Source of the DNA: Pseudomonas oryzihabitans
GTDB taxonomy: Bacteria; Pseudomonadota; Gammaproteobacteria; Pseudomonadales; Pseudomonadaceae
Length of the DNA stretch: 64,000 nucleotides
Assembly (NCBI RefSeq): GCF_024652905.1
Contig: NZ_CP102428.1
Span: 1,438,501-1,502,500, forward strand
Reading direction: 5' to 3'
Below the pieces are notes generated by a model. That model was not told where the DNA came from, made no database searches, and worked only from the letters and a program-made list of their open reading frames with translations. The stretch's first letter is position 1; each line of letters starts with the position of its first letter. Both the position numbers and the translations under genes were made by a program. Shown piece after piece: positions 55,130-63,328 of this stretch.

Positions 55130-55801
55130 TTATTCGAGACCGACCACAGCGGCCAGGCCGCCGATGTCCTTGATCTCGGTGTTGCGGTAGAACGGCGTGC
55201 TCGGCTCGTGGCCACGATTCACGAATACCTTGTTCTGGATGTTCATGTAGTCGGCCGGGATGAGGTCGTAGCGAAAGCTCGACGACACATGCAGCACGTC
55301 TTCCGGACCGCAGCCGAGGTTGTCCAGCATGTATTCGAAGGCCTGCAGGCGCGGCTTGTAGGCCTGGCCCTGCTCGGCGGTGAAGACCCGGTGGAAGGGC
55401 ACGCCCAGCTTGTCGACGTTGGACATGATCTGCTCGTCGGCGGCGTTGGAATAGATCACCAGCGGGATCTTGTCAGCGATCTTGGCCAGGCCCGCGGTCA
55501 CGTCCGGATGCGGCCCCCAGCTCGGCACCGCCTCGTAGTAGGCATTGGCCTCGGCGTCGGTGAAGGAGATGCCCCAGCGCTTGCAGGTGCGCTCCACTGC
55601 CGCGTACAGCACCTCCGAATATGGCTTCCAGGCGCCAAGCACCTCGTCGAAGCGATAGCCGTTGAAATCCTTACAGAACTGGTCCATCGCCTCAGCTGGA
55701 ATGCGGTCGGCGAACATCTCGCGGGCCATGTCGGACATGCGGAAACGGGTCAGGGTACCGTAGCAGTCGAAGGTGATGTACTTGGGCCGAAAGGCGGTCA
55801 T
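55130..55801 (-). CDS. Haloacid dehalogenase type II-like HAD hydrolase
   Basis: 223 aa from the ATG at 55801. Motif I is intact (YITFDCYGTLTRF, nucleophile Asp), motif II is VIYSNAADEQ, and the motif III Lys lies in GQAYKPRLQAFEYML, with the acidic end in HVSSSFRYDLIPA. The length matches 2-haloacid dehalogenase relatives. Substrate may be a phosphate ester or halo-acid; nothing in the sequence decides. It heads the two-gene operon with the PuuB-like oxidase. Confidence 0.87.
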   Translation of the reverse strand: MTAFRPKYITFDCYGTLTRFRMSDMAREMFADRIPAEAMDQFCKDFNGYRFDEVLGAWKPYSEVLYAAVERTCKRWGISFTDAEANAYYEAVPSWGPHPDVTAGLAKIADKIPLVIYSNAADEQIMSNVDKLGVPFHRVFTAEQGQAYKPRLQAFEYMLDNLGCGPEDVLHVSSSFRYDLIPADYMNIQNKVFVNRGHEPSTPFYRNTEIKDIGGLAAVVGLE

Positions 55802-55864
55802 GGCAAGGGTCCTTTGACGAGGGTCGGGAGTGAAGGCCGGGACATTGTTGGCGTCCCTGGCACG

Positions 55865-55960
55865 CATTACAGCATCGGTGGGCCTGACAGTTGTCCGCTT
55901 TCAGGCGACGTGGGAGACAGAAAAAACCGTTTTAGCGGTAGGGCCCAGCATTGTTTGCGG
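55865..55960 (-). promoter_or_regulatory. Promoter B: conserved three-block architecture, HAD-PuuB operon
   Basis: Minus strand: CCGCAAACAATGCTG (55960 to 55946), AAAACGG-N4-TTCTGTCTC (55933 to 55914) and GCTGTAATG (55873 to 55865). The first block is identical to promoter A over 15 bp, the second differs at one base in 20 and the third is identical over 9 bp. Spacings (32 and 49 bp between the fixed points) are the same in both, while the DNA between blocks has diverged. The AAAAC-N-GTTTT dyad is perfect here (55923-55933). The outermost block ends 5 bp from the upstream dehydrogenase stop. Confidence 0.7.
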
Positions 55961-55965
55961 CAGCC

Positions 55966-57441
55966 TCAGGAATGCTCCAGGTCGATCAGCACGCTCTTGC
56001 TGCGCAGGGTCGCCTCGTAGGCGGCGCGGCCCAGGTCCTTGCCGATGCCGGACCTCTTGTAGCCGCCGGTGGGAATGATCCAGTCGTGGCTGCGGCCATA
56101 GCGATTGACCCAGACGGTACCGGCTTCCAGCGCCCGCGTCAGGCGCAACGCTCGCCCCAGGTCGGCGGTGTGCACCCCGGCGGCCAGGCCGTAGGTGGGA
56201 TGGTCGGCCAGGACCAGCGCCTCGGCTTCGTCGTCGAACACCTGCACGGTCAGCACCGGACCGAAGATCTCTTCGCCCACGGCGGGATTGTCCGCGCCGA
56301 CCCCGGTGATCAACGTCGGCTGATAGTAGGCGCCGCCCAGCCCCTCCTCCAAGGCGCCGCCAACCAGGATCTCTGCGCCGGCCGCCTGGCTGCGGGTGAC
56401 GATGTCCTGGATACGTTGGCCCTGGCGCTGGGAAATGATCGGCGACAGCGTCGCTGCTGCCGACCAGGTAGGCCCGGGACGCAAGTCGACGAAGGCCGCG
56501 CGGATGCCTTCCAGCATCGGCTCCAGGGCGGCGCGCTGCACCAGCAGCCGCGAACCCGACACGCAGACCTGGCCGGCATTGCCGGTGATGGCCGCTGCCA
56601 CGCTGCGGGCGGTCCGTGCCAGATCCGGCGCATCAGCGAACACCAGCTGCGGACTCTTGCCGCCCAGCTCCAGGGTCACCGGCTTGGGGCCGCTCTCGGC
56701 GCAGGCGGTCATGATGGCGGTGCCGGTACCCGTGGAGCCGGTGAAAGTGACCTTGCCGATGCGCGGATGCCGGCACAGGGCATCGCCGGTCACCCGGCCA
56801 TCGCCCTGAACCACGCTGAGGATGCCGGCGGGCAGCCCGGCCAGCGTGGCCAGCTCAGCCAGGCGCAGGATGGAAAAGGGCGTCAGCTCCGACGGCTTGA
56901 TCACCACCGCATTGCCGGCCGCGAGCGCCGGCGCGATCTTCCAGCCGGCCATGCTCAGCGGAAAATTCCACGGGGCGATGGCGCCCACCACGCCATAGGG
57001 CTCGGTGATCTGTAGGCCCAGGTGACTGGTGGCGGTGGCCGCCACCTCGCCGCCGTGCTTGTCGGCGAATTCGGCGAAGAAGCGGATGCCCTCGGCCACA
57101 TAGGGGATGTCCCAGGCCAGCACCTCGCGCAGCGGACGGGTCGAGCCCACGGCTTCCAGCGGACCGAGCACCGCGCCATCGGCCTCCACCAGATCGGCCC
57201 AGCGGCGCATCACCCGCGCCCGTTCCCGGGGCGGACGGCTGGCCCAGTCACTGGCCTTCCAGGCGCGCCAGGTGCCTTCCACCACCTCATCTACCAGATC
57301 CGCCGAGGCGCACGGCAGCCCGCTCTGGAAGCCGCCATCGGAGGGCCGGAACACCTCCAGCTCGGCACGGGCATCGCGGCTGCGGCCGCCGATGAAATGG
57401 GCACAACGAACCGCAACTTCTCTGGGGTCGAACGAGGCCAT
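55966..57441 (-). CDS. NAD(P)-dependent aldehyde dehydrogenase
   Basis: 491 aa. GAIAPWNFPLSMAGWKIAPALA, the catalytic Glu in LELGGKSPQ and the Cys in NAGQVCVSGSR are present. It resembles betaine-aldehyde/gamma-glutamyl-gamma-aminobutyraldehyde (PuuC-type) enzymes and could oxidise the aldehyde from the PuuB-like oxidase. It lies upstream of the HAD-PuuB operon, with the conserved promoter B in the 164-bp gap, so it may be a separate transcript. Confidence 0.88.
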   Translation of the reverse strand: MASFDPREVAVRCAHFIGGRSRDARAELEVFRPSDGGFQSGLPCASADLVDEVVEGTWRAWKASDWASRPPRERARVMRRWADLVEADGAVLGPLEAVGSTRPLREVLAWDIPYVAEGIRFFAEFADKHGGEVAATATSHLGLQITEPYGVVGAIAPWNFPLSMAGWKIAPALAAGNAVVIKPSELTPFSILRLAELATLAGLPAGILSVVQGDGRVTGDALCRHPRIGKVTFTGSTGTGTAIMTACAESGPKPVTLELGGKSPQLVFADAPDLARTARSVAAAITGNAGQVCVSGSRLLVQRAALEPMLEGIRAAFVDLRPGPTWSAAATLSPIISQRQGQRIQDIVTRSQAAGAEILVGGALEEGLGGAYYQPTLITGVGADNPAVGEEIFGPVLTVQVFDDEAEALVLADHPTYGLAAGVHTADLGRALRLTRALEAGTVWVNRYGRSHDWIIPTGGYKRSGIGKDLGRAAYEATLRSKSVLIDLEHS

Positions 57442-57552
57442 GGCGCGCTCCGCTAGGGCTGTGGGCTTGGCCCCATGCTAGGCCGGCGGACCGCCATCTT
57501 TTGCCGATCTGGCCCGGACCTTCGGCGCCTCACGCCGCTGCACCCGGCCATC

Positions 57553-57569
57553 GGCAACCGAATCTGCCG
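57553..57569. promoter_or_regulatory. 17-bp dyad element shared with the gabT-like promoter
   Basis: GGCAACCGAATCTGCCG lies in the ALDH/GNAT divergent space and is 15/17 identical to 39161-39177. It sits just upstream of a -10-like TAGGCT (57581-57586) for the GNAT gene. Read towards the ALDH gene, its centre is about 84 bp from TAGCAT (57480 to 57475), close to the 84.5 bp seen for the gabT-like gene. Confidence 0.4.
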
Positions 57570-57624
57570 TCGCGTCTTGCTAGGCTGACGTCTGCATCAG
57601 CCAGACCCGAACCGGAGCCCTGCC

Positions 57625-58470
57625 GTGTCCCACGCCACCCTGAGACCCCTGCGCGAAACCGACCTCGCTACCGCCTACCGCCTGTCCCAGGCGCTGCACT
57701 GGCCTCATCGGCCGGAAGACTGGCAATGCCTGTTCCATACCGGCGAAGGCCTGGCGCTGGAGGACGACCAGGGGGTGTTCGGGACCGGCTTCTGCGTCCC
57801 CCAGGGCGATTACGCCACCATCGGCCTGGTGATCGTCGCCGACAGTCACCAGGGCCAGGGCCACGGCCGCCGCCTCATGGACGGCCTGATCGGCCTGGCG
57901 GGCACCCGCACGCCGTTGCTGGTCGCCACCCTGCGCGGCGCCCCGCTCTATCGCAGCCAGGGCTTCGTCTCCTACGAGCGTATCTATCAGCACCAGATCG
58001 CGACGCTGCCGGCCATGGACGACCAGCGCCACCCGCTGGAAAGCCAGGTTCAGGAGCTGACGCTGGCCGCAGCTCCCCAGCTGCAGGTCCTCGCCCAGGC
58101 CGCTACCGGCCTGGACCGCACCACCTTGCTTCAGGAACTGCTGCCACAGGCCGAGCGCATTGTCGGCCTGGAACGTGGCGGCCAGCTGCGCGGCTTCGCC
58201 TTGTTGCGTCCTTACGGTCGCGGGTTGTCGGTCGGTCCGGTGATCGCCGAATCCGCCGACCAGGCCAGGGCGCTGATCCTCGCCCTGCTGCGCCACGCCG
58301 AAGGGCGCTATGTGCGCTTCGACGTGACGGCTCGTAGCGGCCTCAATCCCTGGCTCAGCGAGCTGGGCATCCCCCAGGTCGACGAGGTCGAGCAGATGGC
58401 CAGGGGCGAGGCGCCGGTATCTCGCGATGGCCTGGATCAGTTCGCGCTGCTGACCCAGGCGCTGGGTTGA
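57625..58470 (+). CDS. GNAT-family acetyltransferase with two acetyltransferase-like halves
   Basis: 281 aa from a GTG start. The N-terminal half is a standard GNAT (ATLRPLRETDLATAYRLSQ; IGLVIVADSHQGQGHGRRLMDGLI with the acetyl-CoA loop). The C-terminal half (about 150-281: RIVGLERGGQLRGFALLRPYGRGLSVGPVIAESAD) resembles a second, degenerate GNAT domain such as the YitH/HolE acetyltransferase (DUF1248) type. It is the last plus-strand gene of the catabolic island, divergent from the aldehyde dehydrogenase. An amine substrate is plausible from context. Confidence 0.8.
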   Translation: MSHATLRPLRETDLATAYRLSQALHWPHRPEDWQCLFHTGEGLALEDDQGVFGTGFCVPQGDYATIGLVIVADSHQGQGHGRRLMDGLIGLAGTRTPLLVATLRGAPLYRSQGFVSYERIYQHQIATLPAMDDQRHPLESQVQELTLAAAPQLQVLAQAATGLDRTTLLQELLPQAERIVGLERGGQLRGFALLRPYGRGLSVGPVIAESADQARALILALLRHAEGRYVRFDVTARSGLNPWLSELGIPQVDEVEQMARGEAPVSRDGLDQFALLTQALG

Positions 58471-58491
58471 TCCGCGCAAATCGAGCCGGGC

Positions 58492-59271
58492 TCAAGCACG
58501 CGCCGACAAGCCACGCCGCCAGCGCAGCAGCCGTGCTTCCAGCAGGGCCAGCACCGCATTGAGCGCCAGGCCCACCACCGCCAGCAGCAGGATGCCGGCG
58601 TACATGCTGGGGATCTGGAACACCTCCTGGGAGTTGAGGGTGAGAAAGCCCAGCCCCGAGTGGGCGCCGATCATCTCGGCGGCCACCAGCGCGGTGATGG
58701 AATAGGCGCCGGCCAGGCGGATGCCGGTGAAGATCGACGGCGCCGCCGCCGGCAGCACTACCTTGAGGAAGAGGAAGCGCCGGTTGGCCCCCATGGACAG
58801 CGCCGAATTCACCAGCAGCGCATCCACCTGCTTCACGCCGCTGATAGTGCTCAGCAGGATCGGCCAGAAGGACGCCCAGAAGATGATGGCGATCTTCGAG
58901 GCCTCGCCGATGCCCAGGAACAGGATGAACACCGGGAACAGCGCCAGGGCGCTGGTCTGGCGGAACAGCTGCAGCAGCGGATCGAGCAGCCGTTCAAGGC
59001 GGATGAACCAGCCCATCAGCAGGCCCAGGAGCACCCCTGCGCCTATGGCCAGCAGCAGTCCGGCCAGCGAGCGTAGCAGGCTGGCGCCGAGGTGCCGCGT
59101 CAGGCTGCCATCGCGCGCCAGGTCGAGGATGCTCTGCAGCACCACCGAGGGCGGACTCAGGTAGCCGGGGTTGACCAGGTCCAGCCGCGGCAAGGCCTCC
59201 CAGAGCGACAGGAACAGTAGGATGCCGAGGCTGCCGTCGAGCAGCCGACGGGAATGGCGTATCAGCTTCAT
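58492..59271 (-). CDS. SsuC/TauC-type ABC transporter permease
   Basis: 259 aa from the ATG at 59271; the open frame continues upstream inside the ATPase gene. Six TM segments and the EAA loop near SALSMGANRRFLFLKVVLPAAAPSI are visible. Such permeases serve alkanesulfonate, taurine, nitrate or aromatic-sulfonate importers. It overlaps the ATPase gene by 4 nt. Confidence 0.9.
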   Translation of the reverse strand: MKLIRHSRRLLDGSLGILLFLSLWEALPRLDLVNPGYLSPPSVVLQSILDLARDGSLTRHLGASLLRSLAGLLLAIGAGVLLGLLMGWFIRLERLLDPLLQLFRQTSALALFPVFILFLGIGEASKIAIIFWASFWPILLSTISGVKQVDALLVNSALSMGANRRFLFLKVVLPAAAPSIFTGIRLAGAYSITALVAAEMIGAHSGLGFLTLNSQEVFQIPSMYAGILLLAVVGLALNAVLALLEARLLRWRRGLSARA

Positions 59272-60089
59272 GCGCCTACCTCCTGGCGTCGCGGTGCCGC
59301 TGACGGCACGGGTGCAGGCGCCCCGCGCAGGGCTTCCCAGGCCTGTTGGCGCAAGGCCGCGAAGGCCGGGGTGTTGCGCACCTCGGCCGCCCGCGGACGC
59401 GGCAGGTCGATGTCGAGCAAGCGGTGGACCCGCCCCGGGCGGGGCGTCATCACCGCGACCCGGTCGGCGAGGAAGATCGCCTCGTCGAGACTGTGGGTGA
59501 TGAAGACGATGGTCTTGCGTTGCCCGTCCCAGATGCGCAGCAACTCGTCCTGCAGATGCTCGCGGGTCTGGGCGTCCAGCGCGGCGAAGGGCTCGTCCAT
59601 CAACAGCACGTCCGGCGCATAGGCCAGGGCGCGGGCGATGGCCACCCGCTGGCGCATGCCGCCGGAGAGTTCGTGGGGATAGCGAGCGCCCTGCCCCTCC
59701 AGCCCTACCAGCGCCAGATACTCCCGCGCCGTCGCGAGCCGCTCGCGACGCCCCACCCCGCGAATCTCCAGACCGATGGCGATGTTGTCCAGCACCGAGC
59801 GCCACGGCAGCAGCGCATAGCCCTGGAATACCACGCCCTGATGCGGATTGATGCCTTGCAACGGTCGGCCGTCGATGGTCAGCTCACCCGCGCTCTTCTG
59901 CGCCAGACCGGCGAGAATGTTGAGGAAGGTGGACTTGCCGCAGCCGGAAGGCCCCAGCACCGCCAGGAATTCGCCCTGGCGCACCTCCAGGTCGAAGTCC
60001 TGCAACACCGGTACCCGCTCCTGGGCGCCGCTTTCGCTAAGGCCGTCATAGGCCAGCGCCAGGCCCCGGGCGACGATCTTGGCGCTCAT
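59268..60089 (-). CDS. SsuB/TauB-type ABC transporter ATP-binding protein
   Basis: 273 aa from the ATG at 60089. Walker A GPSGCGKST, signature LSGGMRQRV, Walker B VLLMDEPFAALD and the H-loop in IVFITHSLDEAIFLAD are intact. The ATG overlaps the binding-protein stop by one base (TGATG). It drives import of the ligand bound by the adjacent lipoprotein-type SBP. Confidence 0.92.
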   Translation of the reverse strand: MSAKIVARGLALAYDGLSESGAQERVPVLQDFDLEVRQGEFLAVLGPSGCGKSTFLNILAGLAQKSAGELTIDGRPLQGINPHQGVVFQGYALLPWRSVLDNIAIGLEIRGVGRRERLATAREYLALVGLEGQGARYPHELSGGMRQRVAIARALAYAPDVLLMDEPFAALDAQTREHLQDELLRIWDGQRKTIVFITHSLDEAIFLADRVAVMTPRPGRVHRLLDIDLPRPRAAEVRNTPAFAALRQQAWEALRGAPAPVPSAAPRRQEVGA

Positions 60090-61126
60090 CAGACGGTACC
60101 CCGGACAAAGGGATTGAAGGCATTGGTGTAGACGTCCTTGACCTGCACCGCGCCGGGCTTGAGCTTGCCTTCGTGTTCGAGGATATCGATGTAGTACTGG
60201 ATCGGCGGCTCGGTGATGACCAGATCGTCGACGTAGGCGAAGCGCTCGACCAGTTCCAGCTTCATGCCCAGGCGCTCGGCGGTGATCTTGCGGGCGTCGT
60301 CGGGATGCCCGTTGACCCAGTTGGCCGCCTTGGCCAGCGCCTGGACCACGTCCCGCGCAGCCTCGGGATGGTCGCGCAGAAAGCGGCCATGGGCGCTGTA
60401 GGGCGCCATGCCGCCCAATCCCTCGTCCAGGTCGAAATCGCTCCACAGCTTGCGCAGGGCGGGATTGTGCTCGGCGCTGCCGGAGGTGGGCGGATGGATG
60501 ATCGCCAGATCGATGTTGCCGGTGGCGAGCGTCTGTTCGGCCTGGACGTCCGGGACCACCACCCATTTGATGCGATCGACGTCCACGCCCTGCTGGCGCA
60601 GGTATTTCTTGGTGACGAACTCGGCGCAGGCGCCGAAGCTGTTGAAGCCCACCGTCTTGCCCTCGAGGTCCTTGGGCGTGCGAATACCCGAGTCGTCACG
60701 CACGAAGTACTTCATGTGCGGCGCTTCCTGCAACGTCTTGCCCCCGGCGGCCACCACCTTGAGGTCGAGGCCGCTGGCGATGGCGGAGATCACCAGCGGC
60801 ACCATGCGCGTGCCCAGGTCCAGCTCGCCGGTGCCGACCAGCGGGATGATCTGCGGCGCGGCGACCTTGCCGACGTATTGGGGACGCGCCCGGGTACCCT
60901 CGAAGTAGCCCAGGGAGTCGGCGACGTAGACCAGATCGAAGGTGGGGTTGTCGGGGTAGCGGAACGGGACCACCTGATCCGAGCGCTGGCCGATCACTGC
61001 CGGTGCGCCGGCCTGGGTACCGGGTTTGTCGTCGCAGCCGAATAGGCTGGTACCCAGGGCACCCAAGGCGGTTACGGTGGTTAGCTGTCGAATGAAGCGG
61101 CGTCGGCTGAGTGGCTCGAGGTCCAT
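60089..61126 (-). CDS. SsuA/TauA-type substrate-binding lipoprotein
   Basis: 345 aa from the ATG at 61126, with AGGAG before it; an upstream start at 61171 is possible. The N-terminus has a twin-arginine motif (SRRRFIRQL) and a lipobox (TSLFGC), so it may be a Tat-exported lipoprotein. The NMT1/SsuA-like domain includes GTRMVPLVISAIASGLDLKVV and DLEGKTVGFNSFGACAEF. Sulfonate, nitrate or another small anion is the likely ligand class. A dyad (61228-61261) lies upstream. Confidence 0.88.
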   Translation of the reverse strand: MDLEPLSRRRFIRQLTTVTALGALGTSLFGCDDKPGTQAGAPAVIGQRSDQVVPFRYPDNPTFDLVYVADSLGYFEGTRARPQYVGKVAAPQIIPLVGTGELDLGTRMVPLVISAIASGLDLKVVAAGGKTLQEAPHMKYFVRDDSGIRTPKDLEGKTVGFNSFGACAEFVTKKYLRQQGVDVDRIKWVVVPDVQAEQTLATGNIDLAIIHPPTSGSAEHNPALRKLWSDFDLDEGLGGMAPYSAHGRFLRDHPEAARDVVQALAKAANWVNGHPDDARKITAERLGMKLELVERFAYVDDLVITEPPIQYYIDILEHEGKLKPGAVQVKDVYTNAFNPFVRGTV

Positions 61127-61227
61127 TGGGGCTCCTGTCCTGGTTGGCAGCTCGTACGAACGGCTAGGCATGCTGCCCCAGGGTGGCGGACGACTCCAAA
61201 GACCCAGATTCTTTATGAATAGATCGA

Positions 61228-61261
61228 ATGGTTAGACACCATAATCTTTCACTCTAACCAT
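61228..61261. promoter_or_regulatory. Inverted repeat upstream of the SsuABC-type operon
   Basis: ATGGTTAGA (61228-61236) and TCTAACCAT (61253-61261) are perfect 9-bp inverted repeats with a 16-bp spacer, in an AT-rich 145-bp gap between the truncated permease and the SBP gene. It may be an operator for the importer; alternatively it marks the rearrangement that truncated the permease. Confidence 0.5.
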
Positions 61262-61271
61262 ATTCTTTCCG

Positions 61272-61556
61272 CTATCGCCCGGGTAGGAAGCGTTGGTGCA
61301 ATTGGCGCGCCAGTACGTCCAGGGTGAAGCCCAGCAGGCCGATCAGCAGCACCAGGGCCATCAGCTCGCCATAGGCCAGGCGGTCGCGGGTGTCGAGGAT
61401 GTAGTAACCGAGGCCGGCGCTGACGCCGAGCATCTCGCAGGGCACCAGCACGATCCAGAGGATGCCGATGGCCAGGCGCACGCCGGTCAGCACCTGGCCC
61501 AGCACGCTGGGCAGGATTACCCGCCGCAGGATTTCCCGGCGGGTAGCGCTCAGGCT
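61272..61556 (-). pseudogene. Truncated ABC permease (C-terminal part only), SsuC/TauC-like
   Basis: The last 95 or so residues match the C-terminal half of an SsuC/TauC/NrtB-type permease: the EAA-loop region SATRREILRRVILPSVLGQV, a TM segment with RLAIGILWIVLVPCEML, GLGYYILDTRDRLAYGE and a last TM. The N-terminal membrane segments and the usual start are absent; upstream of about 61556 the frame is low-complexity and Pro/Ala-rich and runs into the neighbouring secreted-protein gene. A complete permease is encoded at 58492, so this is a broken extra copy. Confidence 0.75.
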
Positions 61557-61623
61557 GTGGGACAATGACGCCGCAAACGGGACGGCTGCAAGTGACGGGC
61601 GCCCCTCAAGCGCAGCCCTCCTG

Positions 61624-62028
61624 CTAACGCCACTCGCACCCTGCCACGCGATTGCAGCTGGTGCGGGCGCGGTCGCCCTGGGAGGTGGAGAAGCGGCTGA
61701 TGACGTTCCAGCCCAGCTGGCGGGTACGACCAAGCCAGAGGTTGCCATTGCTGGTCAGACCGCTGAAGAACTGCAGCCGCCCCAGGCGGGTGCTGGTCTG
61801 GGACCAGGAGAGGCCTGAGACCGGATCGTAGCCGCGCATCAGGGTATCGTTGCCCTGCACCGCCACCCCGTACCAGCCGCCCTGCCCGTCCTGGCAGCGC
61901 AGCACGAAGGCGCTGCGCACGCAGGTGTTGGCGGGTTTGAGACTGGGAATGTCCGCCTGGGCGGAGGACAACGGTAGCAACAGCGCCAGAGACAGCAGGC
62001 CGGTACGCAGGATCGCAGTCGGGGTCAT
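61624..62028 (-). CDS. Small secreted protein of unknown function
   Basis: 134 aa from the ATG at 62028. Residues 1-27 are a good Sec signal peptide (ILRTGLLSLALLLPLSSAQA then D). The mature part has four Cys in two CxxxxxxxC-like pairs (TCVRSAFVLRC and SCNRVAGC) and a Gly/Ser/Trp-rich middle (GGWYGVAVQGNDTLMRGYD), consistent with a disulfide-bonded periplasmic or secreted protein. I do not recognise the family. Confidence 0.65.
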   Translation of the reverse strand: MTPTAILRTGLLSLALLLPLSSAQADIPSLKPANTCVRSAFVLRCQDGQGGWYGVAVQGNDTLMRGYDPVSGLSWSQTSTRLGRLQFFSGLTSNGNLWLGRTRQLGWNVISRFSTSQGDRARTSCNRVAGCEWR

Positions 62029-62108
62029 CGCGGCAGTCGGTCGAGAGCGGGACGCCCAGCATGAGGCAAATCCCGCCACCCTGCCAGCCATGAACGAAGG
62101 CTCTGGCT

Positions 62109-63245
62109 TCAGCCTTTTGCCGTCCGCCAGAGCCGACCTATATCGCGCGCGGTGCGTTCCAGCAGCACCTCGGCCTGGGCCAAGGCTTCTTCCAGGCTGA
62201 GCGGTCCCGGCACCAGGCTGAAGGCGGCGGCGAGGCCCTGTTCATAGAGGGCGTCGTACCCTTCGCCCAGGGAGCCGGCCACCGCCACCACCGGCACGCC
62301 GTGACGCCTGGCCAGGCGCAGCACGCCCGCTGGGGTCTTGCCTCTCAAGGTCTGGCCGTCCAGCCGCCCTTCCCCGGTCAGCGCCAGGTCGGCGCCCATC
62401 AGCGCGTGCTCCAGACCCACCAACTCCGCCACCACCTCGATGCCGGGGCGGAAGGTCGCCTGGAGAAAGGCCAGCGCCGCGAAACCCACCCCTCCGGCAG
62501 CGCCGGCACCGGGTTGCTCGCGGACATCGCGGCCCAGGGTCGCGGCGGTGACCGTGGCGAAATGCGCCAGTGCGCCATCGAGCTGCAGCACCTGATCGGG
62601 CGAGGCGCCCTTTTGCGGTCCGAAGATGTGGCTGGCGCCCTGGGGACCGCAGAGGGGATTGTCGACGTCGGCGGCGATGACCACCTCCACCTCGGCCAGG
62701 CGTGGATGCAGCTGGCTCACGTCGAGGCGAGCCAGGTTGGCCAGGGCCGCACCGCCCGGCGCCAGCGCCTGGTCCCGCTGATCCAGCAGCCGTACCCCCA
62801 GAGCCTGGAGCAGGCCCGCGCCGCCGTCGTTGGTGGCGCTGCCGCCGATGGCCAGCACCAGGCGCTCGGCGCCGGCGTCCAGCGCGGCGTGCAGGAGTTC
62901 GCCCGTGCCCCGCGAAGTGGCCACCCGGACATCGCGACGTGCCTTGGGCACCAGTTCCAGACCGCTGGCGCTGGCCATCTCGACGAAGGCGGTGCGCTGC
63001 TCGGCCAGCCAACCCCAGCGGGCGGTCACGGGCTCGCCGAGGGGACCGGTCACCTGCGTCTGGCGCACCTCGCCACCGGTCGCGGCCAGCACGGCATCCA
63101 GGGTGCCCTCACCGCCATCGCCCAGCGGGCATTCGATGAGTTCGGCCTCCGGTAGCGCGTGGCGCAGGCCGCGGGCCAGGGCACGGGCGACCCCGGCGGC
63201 GGACAGGCTTTCCTTGAAGGAATCAGGGGCGATGACGATCTTCAT
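62109..63245 (-). CDS. garK: Glycerate kinase (GarK-type)
   Basis: 378 aa type I glycerate kinase. IAPDSFKESLSAAGVARALARG, ECPLGDGGEGTLDAVLAATGG, VLAIGGSATNDGGAGLLQALG and ALTGEGRLDGQTLRGKTPAGVL are the family blocks. It phosphorylates glycerate, linking glycerate/glucarate/glyoxylate metabolism to glycolysis. The CdaR/PucR-type regulator gene lies directly upstream on the same strand with an 83-nt gap. Confidence 0.92.
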   Translation of the reverse strand: MKIVIAPDSFKESLSAAGVARALARGLRHALPEAELIECPLGDGGEGTLDAVLAATGGEVRQTQVTGPLGEPVTARWGWLAEQRTAFVEMASASGLELVPKARRDVRVATSRGTGELLHAALDAGAERLVLAIGGSATNDGGAGLLQALGVRLLDQRDQALAPGGAALANLARLDVSQLHPRLAEVEVVIAADVDNPLCGPQGASHIFGPQKGASPDQVLQLDGALAHFATVTAATLGRDVREQPGAGAAGGVGFAALAFLQATFRPGIEVVAELVGLEHALMGADLALTGEGRLDGQTLRGKTPAGVLRLARRHGVPVVAVAGSLGEGYDALYEQGLAAAFSLVPGPLSLEEALAQAEVLLERTARDIGRLWRTAKG

Positions 63246-63260
63246 GGGGCCGATTCTCCG

Positions 63261-63302
63261 TTGTTATGTGCCGAGTGTTTCGCGGATCGCTCAGCACAAC
63301 AA
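63261..63302. promoter_or_regulatory. Imperfect dyad upstream of glycerate kinase
   Basis: TTGTTATGTGCCGAG (63261-63275) and CTCAGCACAACAA (63290-63302) form an imperfect inverted repeat 16-41 bp before the kinase start. Candidate operator for the adjacent CdaR-type regulator. Confidence 0.4.
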
Positions 63303-63328
63303 TAGGACAATTGCCCACCATCGACAGG

